Assembly: GCA_964482235.1 (NCBI GenBank)
Contig: CAYZWU010000028.1
Location: forward strand, 7,268 to 71,267
DNA length: 64,000 nucleotides
Reading direction: 5' to 3'
Origin: CAYZWU01 sp964482235
GTDB taxonomy: Bacteria; Planctomycetota; B15-G4; CAYZWU01
A program made the translations under genes and the position numbers. The notes beneath the pieces are model-generated. The model searched no databases. It was not told where the DNA came from and saw only the letters and a list, made by a program, of their open reading frames with translations. Within the stretch, counting starts at the first letter, position 1. The number at the start of each line of letters is the position of its first letter. Positions 14,863 through 24,600 of this stretch are shown piece by piece.

Positions 14863-15918
14863 ATGGCCGTACCAACACTTGAATGGAAGGGCGGATTGCC
14901 CGGCGAACTCGCCATGATCGACCAGACGCTCCTACCCGGATCGCTGGTAGTGATCAAGGTGAAGGATATCGATTCCCTGCGCAACGACATTCGCAGGCTC
15001 GCCGTTCGCGGAGCCCCGGCCATCGGGCTGGCCGCCTGCTTCGGCGTGGTGCTCGGAGTCCAGGAGTTCATTGGCGACCGGCAGGCCTTCGACCGCAGGC
15101 TCTCCGAGGTGATCGACTTCCTGGCTCAAGCCAGGCCCACGGCAGTCAACCTCTTCGGCGGTCTGGAGCGGATGCGCCGGACCGCTGACGAGAATCCCGA
15201 TCTCGACACGCCGGCCATCAAGCAGAGGCTTCTCGATGAAGCCCAGGCCGCCCTGCGCGAGGATCAGGAGATCTGCCTCGAGCTGGGCGAGCTGGGACAG
15301 ACGCTGCTGCCTGACAACTCCGGCGCCCTCACCCACTGCAATGCCGGTGCGCTGGCAACGTCGGATCACGGCACGGCGCTCTCGGTCTTCTTCGCCGCAG
15401 CCCGGGCCGGCAAGACGATCACCGTCTATGCCGACGAGACGCGCCCCCTTCTCCAGGGCGCCAGGCTCACGGCGTGGGAACTGAAGCAGGCCGGAATCGA
15501 CGTCACGCTAATCTGCGATAACGCGGCCGGCCACGTGATGAAGGAAGGCCGGATCGACGCCGTCTTCGTGGGTGCGGACAGGATCGCGGCCAACGGAGAC
15601 ACGGCGAACAAGATCGGGACCTATTCCGTCTCCGTTCTCGCCAAGGCGCACGGCGTTCCGTTCTATGTCGTGGCCCCCGTCTCCACGATCGACATGGACA
15701 CTCCCGACGGAGCCTCCATTCCGATCGAGGAGCGCTCGGGTGACGAGGTCCGGCGATTCGGCGACACATCGGTGGCGCCGAGCGACGTGAAGGCCTACAA
15801 CCCGGCGTTCGACGTGACTCCGGCCGAGAACATCACGGCCATCGTGACCGAGAAAGGCATCATAAGGGAGCCCACCACGGAAAGGATTGCCGCAGTCGTG
15901 GCGGGTCAGGGAGACTGA
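14863..15918 (+). CDS. mtnA: S-methyl-5-thioribose-1-phosphate isomerase
   Basis: Aldose-ketose isomerase of the methionine salvage pathway, converting methylthioribose-1-phosphate to the ribulose form; it belongs to the eIF2B-related family. The 351-residue protein has RRLAVRGAPAIG near residues 44-55, the catalytic Cys159 in THCNAGALAT and Asp239 in GADRIAANGD, both at expected places. ATG follows AGAGGGAAAG. No other salvage genes are nearby, so its role may be salvage or a methylthioadenosine shunt; position does not decide. Confidence 0.94.
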   Translation: MAVPTLEWKGGLPGELAMIDQTLLPGSLVVIKVKDIDSLRNDIRRLAVRGAPAIGLAACFGVVLGVQEFIGDRQAFDRRLSEVIDFLAQARPTAVNLFGGLERMRRTADENPDLDTPAIKQRLLDEAQAALREDQEICLELGELGQTLLPDNSGALTHCNAGALATSDHGTALSVFFAAARAGKTITVYADETRPLLQGARLTAWELKQAGIDVTLICDNAAGHVMKEGRIDAVFVGADRIAANGDTANKIGTYSVSVLAKAHGVPFYVVAPVSTIDMDTPDGASIPIEERSGDEVRRFGDTSVAPSDVKAYNPAFDVTPAENITAIVTEKGIIREPTTERIAAVVAGQGD

Positions 15919-15975
15919 CGAGCGATAACGGGAAGAGGTCGAAAGGCTTCTTCCGAGGGGAAAGGGGGAAAGGAA

Positions 15976-16197
15976 ATGCCTGCAAGGACGAAGCAAAAGA
16001 AAACAGTACGCCCTATCGCACCCGATCCTGTCGAAGTCGAAAAGGCGATCCAGGAGGCCGACGAGGCGAACCGTGAGGTTCTCGAGTTCCTTCAGGCCGT
16101 GGACAAGTACAAGAGAAAGACGAACAAGTCGTTCCCCACCTGGAGCGAGATCCTGACTATCCTGAAGTCGCTCGGCTACCGGAAAGTGGACGACTAG
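15976..16197 (+). CDS. Small hypothetical protein
   Basis: 73 residues, highly charged and mostly helical, with a lysine-rich N-terminus and a C-terminal WSEILTILKSLGYRKV segment. AAGGAA immediately precedes the ATG. It lies 57 bases after mtnA on the same strand. No function recognised. The C-terminal segment looks like a small protein-binding helix pair, but this is only an impression. Confidence 0.65.
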   Translation: MPARTKQKKTVRPIAPDPVEVEKAIQEADEANREVLEFLQAVDKYKRKTNKSFPTWSEILTILKSLGYRKVDD

Positions 16198-16212
16198 CGA
16201 ACACCAGGCCTG

Positions 16213-19182
16213 CTACTCCAAGCCGGAGACGATCCCCCAGTCCGCGCTCTCGATAAACCAATCGTGCGGAACGAGGGTGAAGTCCTTCTGACTGCTCCCT
16301 CCGTCGATGGAGCAGACCACCAGGTCAACGGCGGCGTTGTGGATCCTGCGGCAGTAGAGGAGGCTCTCCCCGTCAGGAGAGACGACGCAAGGCCACACCG
16401 CATTCCCCTGATGGCTTCGGATGACTTTGGCGGCCTCGGCGTTCCCGGACTCGGCGTCCAGATCCCAGCGTACAATCTCGTTTACGATGCCCCCTTCCGG
16501 CAACGAGCGGCGGCGCGTGAGATACAGTGCCTTTCCCCAAGGCTCCCAGACCAGGGGGAAGGCATCGGCACGGCGGATCGGATCCTCGATCTCGAGCAGA
16601 TTCGCCATGGAATCGATTCGCACCGATTGGCCCGTGGCGGCATCCCAGACAAAGGCTTCTGCCGAATCGGAGGAGGGATCCACCGCTGTCACGGCGGCCA
16701 GCCTCGCCCCGTCCGGCGCCATGGAGATGTGGAAACAATCCGGCACCTTGCCCCCTTCGGACCAGAATCGGATCTCCCCATCCAGATCGAGGACACGTAT
16801 CTCCTCGCTGCCGCAGGACCCCTTGAAGGAGAAGGCGATCGAATGGGCGTCCAGCCACCTCAGGAGGCGGCAGCCGGACTCCCTCGCGAAACTGGTCAGC
16901 TTGCGGCGATCCTCACCGGCAATCGACATGACCCAGATCTGAAACGATCGGCCGTCGAAACGGGTGAAGGCGATCTTTCTCCCGTCAGGGGAAAGCGTCG
17001 CGCTTCCCATGTCCCCGTCAAGGTCGGCCGTAAGGTTGGAGGCGCTTCTATTCCCAGGAGTGAGAGCAAAGATGTCGCTTTCGTCCTGCTGGAACGGCTT
17101 GGCGGCAATGACTATTTTCTCTAGCCTGACGCGAGCCCAGTCGCCCCCGGTGATCGGTCCCATGGCGGAATAAATGGGAGTCAACCGCCGTGTCTCGAGA
17201 TCCAGCCTGCAGAAGCCGACTCCTTCTGCATCGGCTTTGGTCAGGAGCAGAGACGAGCCATCCGTGGAAAGGTCGTTGATCCTGACCTCACACCCTGGTG
17301 CGAATTGATAAACCGTCTCGAAGGAAACGGCGCCCGGAGAAATGGGAAAAGACCTCGAGACGATGGCGAAACTCCTGCCCGTGATGGGCAAATCGCGCGA
17401 GGCGGGGCCGGGGGCCATGTTCCGACACCAGTAGAACCGACTGCCGTCTGCACTGCAGACAGGATGGTGGTCGGTATGATTGTCGTCTCCCTCGGACAGC
17501 AGAGGTTTAACTTCAGAAGGAAGGCCGTCCAGGCCGAGACTCGCCAGGTAGACATCGTAGGTCGGCGACCAGGTTCCTTCCTGCGCTGACAGCACCATGA
17601 ACGCTCTGTCCGGTGAAAACGCGAAAGTAGTGGGGCAGGCATCGGAGTCCGAGGGTTCTGACAGCAACAGCTTGGACTCCTTCTCGCGGATCTTGATGAA
17701 ACGGATCTCGGCACTGTCGCTATCAGGATTGTTCGTGAAGTAGATCGTCTCATCATCGAACCACTTCAGATCAAAGGGAATGCCATGATCCATGTTGCTA
17801 CCGATCTGCTGCCTCGATGTCCCATCCGAGCACATAATATAGATGGCAGGTACTCCGGAGGAATCGCTGATGAAGGCCATCTTGGTGCCGTCGGGCGAAA
17901 CCCTCGGGGAAACGGCATCACCGGGATATTTCGAGGTCAGATTGATGAGCCCCGTCCCGTCGGGATTCATGCTCAGGATATCGTACTCTCCCAAGTCGTC
18001 CGTTACGGCCGAGAAGATAATCTTCTCCCCCACGACCTCGGTCAGGGGGACATCCGAAACGGCGGGGATCCGGGCTGCCTGCTTTCCGAAAATCAGCACG
18101 ACCAGGATGGTTGCCGAAGCCGCAAGACAGAGGGCGGCCAAACCGATCAGGAGGCGTGCCCGCCCGGCACGCGACGGCATTCCGGCAACAGGCGCGAGAG
18201 CCTGCTCGAACTCTCCTGCCGAGAAAAAACGGCCGCCGGCATCGACGGACATGGCCCGAGTCACGGCATCCGTAAAAAGGGCCGGAAGTCCGGCGCATCG
18301 TTTCTCGAGAGGCACCGGCGCCCCTTCGAGCACCTTGCGCCGCAGCTCGTGGTAATCGTTCGCCTCGAAGGGGAAATCGCCGGACACCATCCAGTAGAGA
18401 AGAACGCCCAGGGCGTAGATATCCACCCTTGGCTCCATCAGGCTTCCGGGGATGAACTGCTCTGGCGCCATGACCAGCGGCGTGCCCGTCATGCCGCGCC
18501 TTCTCTTCAGGTCGGCCGGGCCGATCGAGTGGGCCAGGCCGAAGTCGAGAAGCACGACCCGGCCCTCGTCGGTGATCATCACGTTCGTCGGCTTGAGATC
18601 GCGGTGGATGAGCCCCTTCGAGTGAAGAAGGGCCAATGCGCGGCAGAGGCTGACGCCGATGCGAACCGCTTCTTCGACCGGGAAAGGGCCTTCCTGATCG
18701 ACGATCTCGGCCAGAGTCCGGCCTTCGACCTTCTCCAGGCAGAGCCGAAGGTCCTCGCCGTCCTGGTCAACGGAGAGCATCCTCACGATGTTGGGATGGT
18801 CGAGGGAGGCCAGGGTTCGGGCTTCCCGGATGAAACGGCTTCTGTCCTGCTCGGTGAGCGGCGTCTCGCGATCGAGCACCTTCAGAGCCACTTCCCGGCC
18901 GAGGAGCCTGTCGACGGCGCCATAGACCGTGCTGTATGCACCCCGCCCCAGCTCGCCCTTGATCTCGAATCCGGTCTCGATAGTCGAGACCGACTCACCC
19001 GGTTCCGCGTCCAGAAAATCGCCGTCTTCGGCGTGGATGCGTTTCATCAAAGCGAGGGTACGGAACGCCGCCGCCTCGCGGGCCGTAATTTTTCCTGCCC
19101 TGCTGAGCTTCTCCCACTCGAGGGGCTCGCCCTCGTCGATCGCCCTGGCAATATTCTCGCGGAACCTGGCGTCACGCGGCAT
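16213..19182 (-). CDS. Membrane Ser/Thr protein kinase with C-terminal TolB/WD40-like beta-propeller
   Basis: 989-residue PknB-type kinase. The kinase domain lies at about 74-330, with Gly loop GRGAYSTV at 79-86, Lys101, HRD at 193-195, DFG at 213-215 and MAPEQF at 239-243. One membrane helix follows at about 343-366. The rest carries repeated TolB-type strands (MNPDGTG, SPDGTKMAFISD, SPDGRKIAFTRFDG), giving an extracytoplasmic propeller. All catalytic residues are present. The start ATG lies inside the 3' end of the upstream sigma-factor gene, an 11-base overlap. The pair suggests that the propeller senses a ligand and the kinase acts on the sigma factor or its partner (inference). Confidence 0.92.
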   Translation of the reverse strand: MPRDARFRENIARAIDEGEPLEWEKLSRAGKITAREAAAFRTLALMKRIHAEDGDFLDAEPGESVSTIETGFEIKGELGRGAYSTVYGAVDRLLGREVALKVLDRETPLTEQDRSRFIREARTLASLDHPNIVRMLSVDQDGEDLRLCLEKVEGRTLAEIVDQEGPFPVEEAVRIGVSLCRALALLHSKGLIHRDLKPTNVMITDEGRVVLLDFGLAHSIGPADLKRRRGMTGTPLVMAPEQFIPGSLMEPRVDIYALGVLLYWMVSGDFPFEANDYHELRRKVLEGAPVPLEKRCAGLPALFTDAVTRAMSVDAGGRFFSAGEFEQALAPVAGMPSRAGRARLLIGLAALCLAASATILVVLIFGKQAARIPAVSDVPLTEVVGEKIIFSAVTDDLGEYDILSMNPDGTGLINLTSKYPGDAVSPRVSPDGTKMAFISDSSGVPAIYIMCSDGTSRQQIGSNMDHGIPFDLKWFDDETIYFTNNPDSDSAEIRFIKIREKESKLLLSEPSDSDACPTTFAFSPDRAFMVLSAQEGTWSPTYDVYLASLGLDGLPSEVKPLLSEGDDNHTDHHPVCSADGSRFYWCRNMAPGPASRDLPITGRSFAIVSRSFPISPGAVSFETVYQFAPGCEVRINDLSTDGSSLLLTKADAEGVGFCRLDLETRRLTPIYSAMGPITGGDWARVRLEKIVIAAKPFQQDESDIFALTPGNRSASNLTADLDGDMGSATLSPDGRKIAFTRFDGRSFQIWVMSIAGEDRRKLTSFARESGCRLLRWLDAHSIAFSFKGSCGSEEIRVLDLDGEIRFWSEGGKVPDCFHISMAPDGARLAAVTAVDPSSDSAEAFVWDAATGQSVRIDSMANLLEIEDPIRRADAFPLVWEPWGKALYLTRRRSLPEGGIVNEIVRWDLDAESGNAEAAKVIRSHQGNAVWPCVVSPDGESLLYCRRIHNAAVDLVVCSIDGGSSQKDFTLVPHDWFIESADWGIVSGLE

Positions 19183-19780
19183 CTCCGGCCATCTCCCTCC
19201 CGACGATCTCCATCGTCCTGCGTACATCCATCCTTGCCGCATCGGGCGACGGGTACTCGCACTCCTTGGCAATGATCCCGTACTCGAGGCCGAGTTCGAT
19301 CCGCATCAGGAGTGAGTACCGTCTCCTCTCGGGAAGATTCCCTATCACGGCCTCGAAAGCCTCGAACTGCTCCCGGTCGAGGAGCCCTTCCAGCGGCGTG
19401 GCATCTGGCGAGGCCGGGGCGCACCAAGTCTCCTGCGGCAGCCTCTGCCCGGTCACACCGGACGAAAACCGGCGCCACACATCGGCAAGGTGGTTGAGGG
19501 CGATCCGGCGCAGGTAGGCCCAGAAGGAGCCGATCCCCCGGTATTCGAACCGGTCGAGATAGGGCAGCGCCTTGATGCAGACATCCTGGACGATGTCCTG
19601 GGTCTCGGAAAGACCGCGGGCCGCCACGGGCAGCCTGGCCCGCAGGAAGAGATCGAGCTGCCTCCTGTACCGCTGAAGCAGATCGCCGCGCGCCTCCTGA
19701 TCGCCCGCTCGAATCCGGTCGAGAAGATCGGCCGTTTCGAGGAGGATGGCGGACGGGTACATGGTTCTGTTGTCAACCAA
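19172..19780 (-). CDS. ECF-type RNA polymerase sigma factor
   Basis: 202 residues with region 2 (ETQDIVQDVCIKALPYLDRFEYRG then FWAYLRRIALNHLADVWRR) and a C-terminal region 4 helix-turn-helix-like part. The region between 2 and 4 is short, as in extracytoplasmic function sigma factors. It directs RNA polymerase to a dedicated regulon. The TTG at 19780 has GGAG eight bases upstream; ATG at 19762 is the alternative. It overlaps the kinase-propeller gene, and no anti-sigma factor is visible, so kinase control is the likely input. Confidence 0.88.
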   Translation of the reverse strand: MVDNRTMYPSAILLETADLLDRIRAGDQEARGDLLQRYRRQLDLFLRARLPVAARGLSETQDIVQDVCIKALPYLDRFEYRGIGSFWAYLRRIALNHLADVWRRFSSGVTGQRLPQETWCAPASPDATPLEGLLDREQFEAFEAVIGNLPERRRYSLLMRIELGLEYGIIAKECEYPSPDAARMDVRRTMEIVGREMAGDAA

Positions 19781-20225
19781 TGCCGGTTCTCCAGACTTGT
19801 AACAGAACTCTTTGACGTCCCTGCAGACAGGTTGCTTTCCGGCAAAGAGGCCGCACCACTCGAATACGAATCAGATGTCAAGTGAAGATCAAGATCCCGA
19901 AAGAGAGATATTCGCTGTTTCTCTCTGATCAATGAGAAAAGGATACATATTTCCTGATACCTCGTCAACACAATCCATGCCTGCCTGCGTGCGGACAGCC
20001 TTCCGGGACGGCTTTCCCTCTTCCCTCGAACACCGGGATCCCGAACCACGATTTCTGAAAAAAAGGGATTTTCCCTGTTCGGTCAGCGCCGAAAGGCCGG
20101 TTTCTCTAACTGTTCAGTTCGAATCCGACGAATCGCGATGCAGCCGCGCGGCACACGGAAAAGCGGAACGATTCAACGAACAGGAAAACAGTTATGACGC
20201 ACTGGATCTCAAAGGAGGAAAAGAG
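19781..20225. other. Divergent intergenic region, sigma factor / propeller gene
   Basis: 445 bases between the leftward sigma-factor gene and the rightward propeller gene. No convincing coding frame. A 7-bp inverted repeat AGAGAGA/TCTCTCT lies at about 19902-19926. The promoters of both genes should be here; no consensus element is clear enough to call. Confidence 0.45.
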
Positions 20226-21530
20226 ATGTTCAAGCACAAAGGACTTTTGATTCTAATGACACTCGCCGCGGTTCTGCTCTGTCCCGCAGTGCAGGGGAAC
20301 GACGAGGATGTTTCGGAGTATTTTCTGGTCGCGGCAGCCGGCAGCGATGCCGTCTACCGGGGAAACATCTACTCGGACGATATAGTAAAGGTGATCGACG
20401 ATGTGCACATCGCGACTCTGACCTATATCACATGGGGGCCTGACGGCAGGCTCTACATCGGCTGCTGGAACCATGGAAGCGGTCTCATTGCGGCCTATAA
20501 GCCGGTCGGTGAACTGCCATATGATGATTTCAACTTTATCGAGGATGCCGTTCCTGCCGGAGGCGTGATCGATCCTGAAGGACTTGAGTTCGGTCCAGAC
20601 GGCAACCTTTATGTGTGCAACTACGGCGGCTCTGAAGTCAAAGTATTCGACGGCAGCACGGGGAGTTATCCCTTCGACGAGCTACCTCCGATCAGTACGG
20701 GAAGCGATCCGCATGCCCTGAGATTCGGTCCCGACGGATATCTCTACGTTGGCTGCTGGGGCAACAGCAACGTGGAAGTCTACGATATTTCGAATCCTGT
20801 ACCTGCACTCCATACTATCACGCCCGGGGAATCCGGCGCCTCGAAGCCTTCAGGCATCAACTTCAAACCGGACGGCAACATTCTGGTCAGCTACTGGGGA
20901 GGCGACCTGGTCCTCGAGTACGAGGGAGTAGCTCCCTATAACTATGTCGGGATATTCACTGACACTCTGGGCACACCGTGCGACATCGCGATGGGACCGG
21001 ATGACAACGTCTACATAACCGATTACGCGAACAATATCGTGGCTCAGTTCCCCATGACCGGCGGAAGCTCGACTCACGAGTATACCGATCCGGGCCTTTT
21101 CGCCCCGGCAGGTCTGCTGTTCATCCCGAACATGCTGATCACGCTCTCGCGCGACATCGACCAGATTTCCCAGTCAGCCGGGGGTATGGTCACTTTCACC
21201 ATCCAGGCCGGAGTGGACTTCGAGAGACGGCCCTTCTTCCTCCTCGGTAGCATGACCGGCACGCACCCAGGCACTATTCTCCCGGGCGGCGCTGTCCTTC
21301 CCCTCGTCAGGGACCAGTTCTTCAACTACATACTGGATTACTGGAACTACCCTATCCTGGAAGACTTCAGGGGATATCTCGACCTCGACGGCGCAGCCAC
21401 GGCCCGTTTCATGCCGGGAGCGGGTGAATTGCCGGCGATTCTGATCGGTAGGAGTCTCTACTTCGCGTTCACCACGGAATCGCCCTACGACTACCAGTCG
21501 AACGTGGTCACCGTGGAAGTGACGAACTGA
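20226..21530 (+). CDS. Exported beta-propeller protein (NHL/SMP-30-like)
   Basis: 434 residues. A hydrophobic N-terminal signal segment (about residues 6-22) ends near VQG. The body has repeated blades with FGPDGNLYV, FGPDGYLYVG, FKPDGNILVS and MGPDDNVYIT, typical of NHL, Vgb or gluconolactonase-like six-bladed propellers. The C-terminal 130 residues form a different, probably beta-sandwich, domain. No catalytic metal triad can be assigned, so binding and enzymatic roles are both open. ATG at 20226 follows AAAGGAGG; the frame extends upstream to 19932 without a plausible start. A strong hairpin follows the gene. Confidence 0.85.
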   Translation: MFKHKGLLILMTLAAVLLCPAVQGNDEDVSEYFLVAAAGSDAVYRGNIYSDDIVKVIDDVHIATLTYITWGPDGRLYIGCWNHGSGLIAAYKPVGELPYDDFNFIEDAVPAGGVIDPEGLEFGPDGNLYVCNYGGSEVKVFDGSTGSYPFDELPPISTGSDPHALRFGPDGYLYVGCWGNSNVEVYDISNPVPALHTITPGESGASKPSGINFKPDGNILVSYWGGDLVLEYEGVAPYNYVGIFTDTLGTPCDIAMGPDDNVYITDYANNIVAQFPMTGGSSTHEYTDPGLFAPAGLLFIPNMLITLSRDIDQISQSAGGMVTFTIQAGVDFERRPFFLLGSMTGTHPGTILPGGAVLPLVRDQFFNYILDYWNYPILEDFRGYLDLDGAATARFMPGAGELPAILIGRSLYFAFTTESPYDYQSNVVTVEVTN

Positions 21531-21577
21531 CAAGACTGGGGGGGCATCCCGGATCGCGCTTCGCGCAGCTCTAACGA

Positions 21578-21607
21578 GAGGGGCTGGGGTTTTCTCCCCA
21601 GCCCCTC
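21578..21607 (+). terminator. GC-rich hairpin, likely terminator
   Basis: A perfect 12-bp stem (GAGGGGCTGGGG / CCCCAGCCCCTC) with a 6-base loop lies 47 bases after the propeller gene and before the convergent glycosidase gene. There is no immediate T run on either strand, so it may act as a bidirectional block or RNA 3' end rather than a textbook intrinsic terminator. Confidence 0.65.
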
Positions 21608-21673
21608 GGTCTATCAGTCCTCGCATACTATCTTTTTTGACAGCCCGCTGAAACGACGGTCACCCTCCAGCTT

Positions 21674-24600
21674 CTACTCACCCTTCACGACGAACTCGAA
21701 GGGCTCGAATAGCCCGTACCCCACGGTGTGATACCGGCTGCCCGGCGGCGGACCTTTGGCCGGACCGTGGTGGAACATCGCGGGCCATGCCGTCCCGAGC
21801 GACGGAGCGCCGTGATGCGGGCCGAGCGTGTTCTTCAGCGTACCGATCACCGTGACGGCAATGACGTTCCTGCCCGGCACGAGCCGCTCCGTCACGTCGA
21901 TCTCCCACGGCTGATGCCAGATGGCGCCGGCATGCTTTCCGTTCACCGAGACCTGCGCCACGCTGCCGTGCCACGAGGAGAGCGTGACGAAAAGGCGTCC
22001 GGCAAGTTCAGGAATGTCGAAGGCCTGCGTGTAGGCCACGCCTCCGGCGTAGAAAGGGTGGCCCTGGGCATTCCACCCCGCCCTGGTGAGACCGCTCCGG
22101 TCGACGAGAAAGCCGGCCCGCCTGTTGAAACCGGCCGTCAGCTCGCTCGACACGGAATGGATCGAGACGGAGGGGATCTCGAAGGAGTCGCCGGCACCCT
22201 CTCCCTTGCCGAAGAAACGCACCTCGCTCAGGCCGACGAAGGCGTTGTCGTCTCCTGCATCAGTGGCGGGAAAAGCCGCGCCTCTCTGGTTGGACAGGAT
22301 CTCGAAGGCCACGTAGCGAACCGGCGCCGCGTCGATTGCAAGGCGCGCCGGAAAGCCGGGTCGATTCCTGTTTCCGATCGCCGTGCCGGGAGCCTCGTCG
22401 AGCTCGAAGGTCCCCAGGGGGACGGTGAAGGTGTCGGGCCGGCCCGTTTCCGAACCCGCGATGCGAAGGCGCTTCACGCCGCGGCTCGTGAGGTCGACCT
22501 CGTTGTAGTTCCAGATCTCGATCCGGCGCAGGGCGGCAGCCCGCCCCAGGTCGAAGACGATCCGCGGATCGTGGTCGTCGAGGGGGCTCCCCGCGGCATC
22601 GGTCGAGAAGCCGATCCCCGTGGTGAGCCACATCGTGCCGTCAGGCGCGGCGCCGTGTGTGAGCACGTCCTCGAAGCCCGGCGCCTCGCCCGCGACGATC
22701 ACGAAACCGGCCTCCACCGCCTTCAACCGGAAGTTCCCCAGGAGATAGGCCGACTCGAGCTCGTGATAGATCGTGAAGGGCGATGCCTCGATCGTCACGG
22801 CGTTCTCGCCCTCCTTGATCGCCCCCGTGATGTCGATCCTGCCGAAGGACCGGTCGAGCCACCACGCACCCTCACTTGCCGCGACGGAAAGACCGTTGCA
22901 GTTGATGCGATAGAGATCCGGCCTCTCGATGACGATCTCGATCGGTCCCGGGACGCTCTCCTCGAAAACGAAGCGATAGGTGGCCGAAAAGCCGCCCCCC
23001 TCGGGGAAGCTCTTCCTGATCAGCTCGTCGCGCAGCTGGACTGCCGAATCCCAGGGGTTGCGCTCCATCCCGTTCTTCCGGAAGACGAACCGCGAGGCCT
23101 CGTAGACGTAGACCTTCTTCCTCGTCTCGCCGCCGGCCGTCACGTCGACGTAATCGAGGGTCAGCACGTTCGGTCCGATCCGCTCGACCGCTGTCGGCCC
23201 GGCGGGCGCGATCTTCCGGACGGGCTGCGGCTGTTCTTCCCCCCCATCCCGCTCCGATCGGGAAAGGAAAAGGAGAAGACTGCCGCAGGGCGGCAGCTCG
23301 AACCGGGCCGAGATCCCCCCCTCCCGGCGCGAGAAGGGATAGGCGGCCGTGCCGCCCGACTCGGGATCCCATCGCTCCACGCCGAGAGCCCGTGATTCGA
23401 TCGTTCCCGAGGACAGATGGTCGATGCTCGTGTTGACGAGGAAGAGAAGCTCACCGTCTTCGAGACGGCGCCGGTGATGGAAGAGGATCCCGCGGTCATT
23501 GTCATCGCGCTGCACCCGGAAGCCGTCCTTCGACCGCTCGAGAAGAGTTGCGGGCAGCCGCTCGGGCTCGAGGCTCTGCCAGCTTTCCTTTCTCGACGCC
23601 TCGACACCGCGGGTCGAAGGCCGCCCTTCGACCAGGCTGGGCGGTTCGCCGCAGCAGAAGACCGTCCCGCCGTTGGCGACGAAAAGCTCGAGCAGCTCCA
23701 TGGTCCTGCCGTTGAGATTTTCCGCCAGGGGCGGCAGCACCACGGTGGTGTAGCGCCGCTTCCCTATCGTCAACGCGTCGCCATCCACGGAGCCGTGCCG
23801 CTCGAAAATATCCTCGCAGCCGAGATCGTATTCCACCTGCGCCGCCTCGAGGGATAAAAGAAGCTGCTGGAAAGTGGATCCGATCTGCCCGAGACGGCCC
23901 CGATGGCTGCCGTCCGGCTGATACATCCAGCCTGTTGTCGTGGGCTCGATCACGACGATGTCGTGGATCTGCTCGCCCTTCGAGAGCGCAGCGGAAAGCC
24001 GGGAGAAATAGGCGGCAGGCAGGTGGTAGAGCTTCCACCACGGCGCGTGGTAGGAGAACGACTGGGGATGATCGCGCTTGCGGGCGCCGCGGATCGTCAC
24101 GTACGAGAGGTGCTCGTTGAGGGTATTCACCCCCAGAACGTAGAGCCAGTCGCCGATCCGCTTCATGTCCTCGAACCTGAGATCCCACCCTCCGGCGCCG
24201 TAGGCCTCGCAGAGCGTCCGCTCGCGGCCGAGCTGGCTGGCCGCGCTGGCCAGCTCGCGGACGGCGCGGACATTGCCGAACTGGGCGTGCACATCCTCGC
24301 TGTAGCGGTTCATCAAGGTGTCGATGCCCGGGCGCTGCTGCCAGGCGTACATCGCCATGTTGTCCGGGCCGTGCGACGCGCCGGGCCAGCCGTGCTCCCA
24401 GTAGTGGCCGGTGAACTCCAGGCCGTGCCTCTCGCACCAGTCGTGGCAGGGCTTCGCCCAGAGCTCGACGAACTGCTCGAGCAGGAGCTGCTGATAGTTG
24501 TGGCGGATCCGCTTCCAGTCGCCGAGAGGGCGGACCAGGGCGGGCAGATGCTCCGCGAGATCGTATCCCCATCGCTTGCGGAACTTCTCCTCGAGAAAAT

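Noticed and set aside
20105..20130. T-loop-like TTCGAATC word suggesting a tRNA
   Set aside because: The flanking five-base stems do not pair and no acceptor stem or anticodon arm is found.
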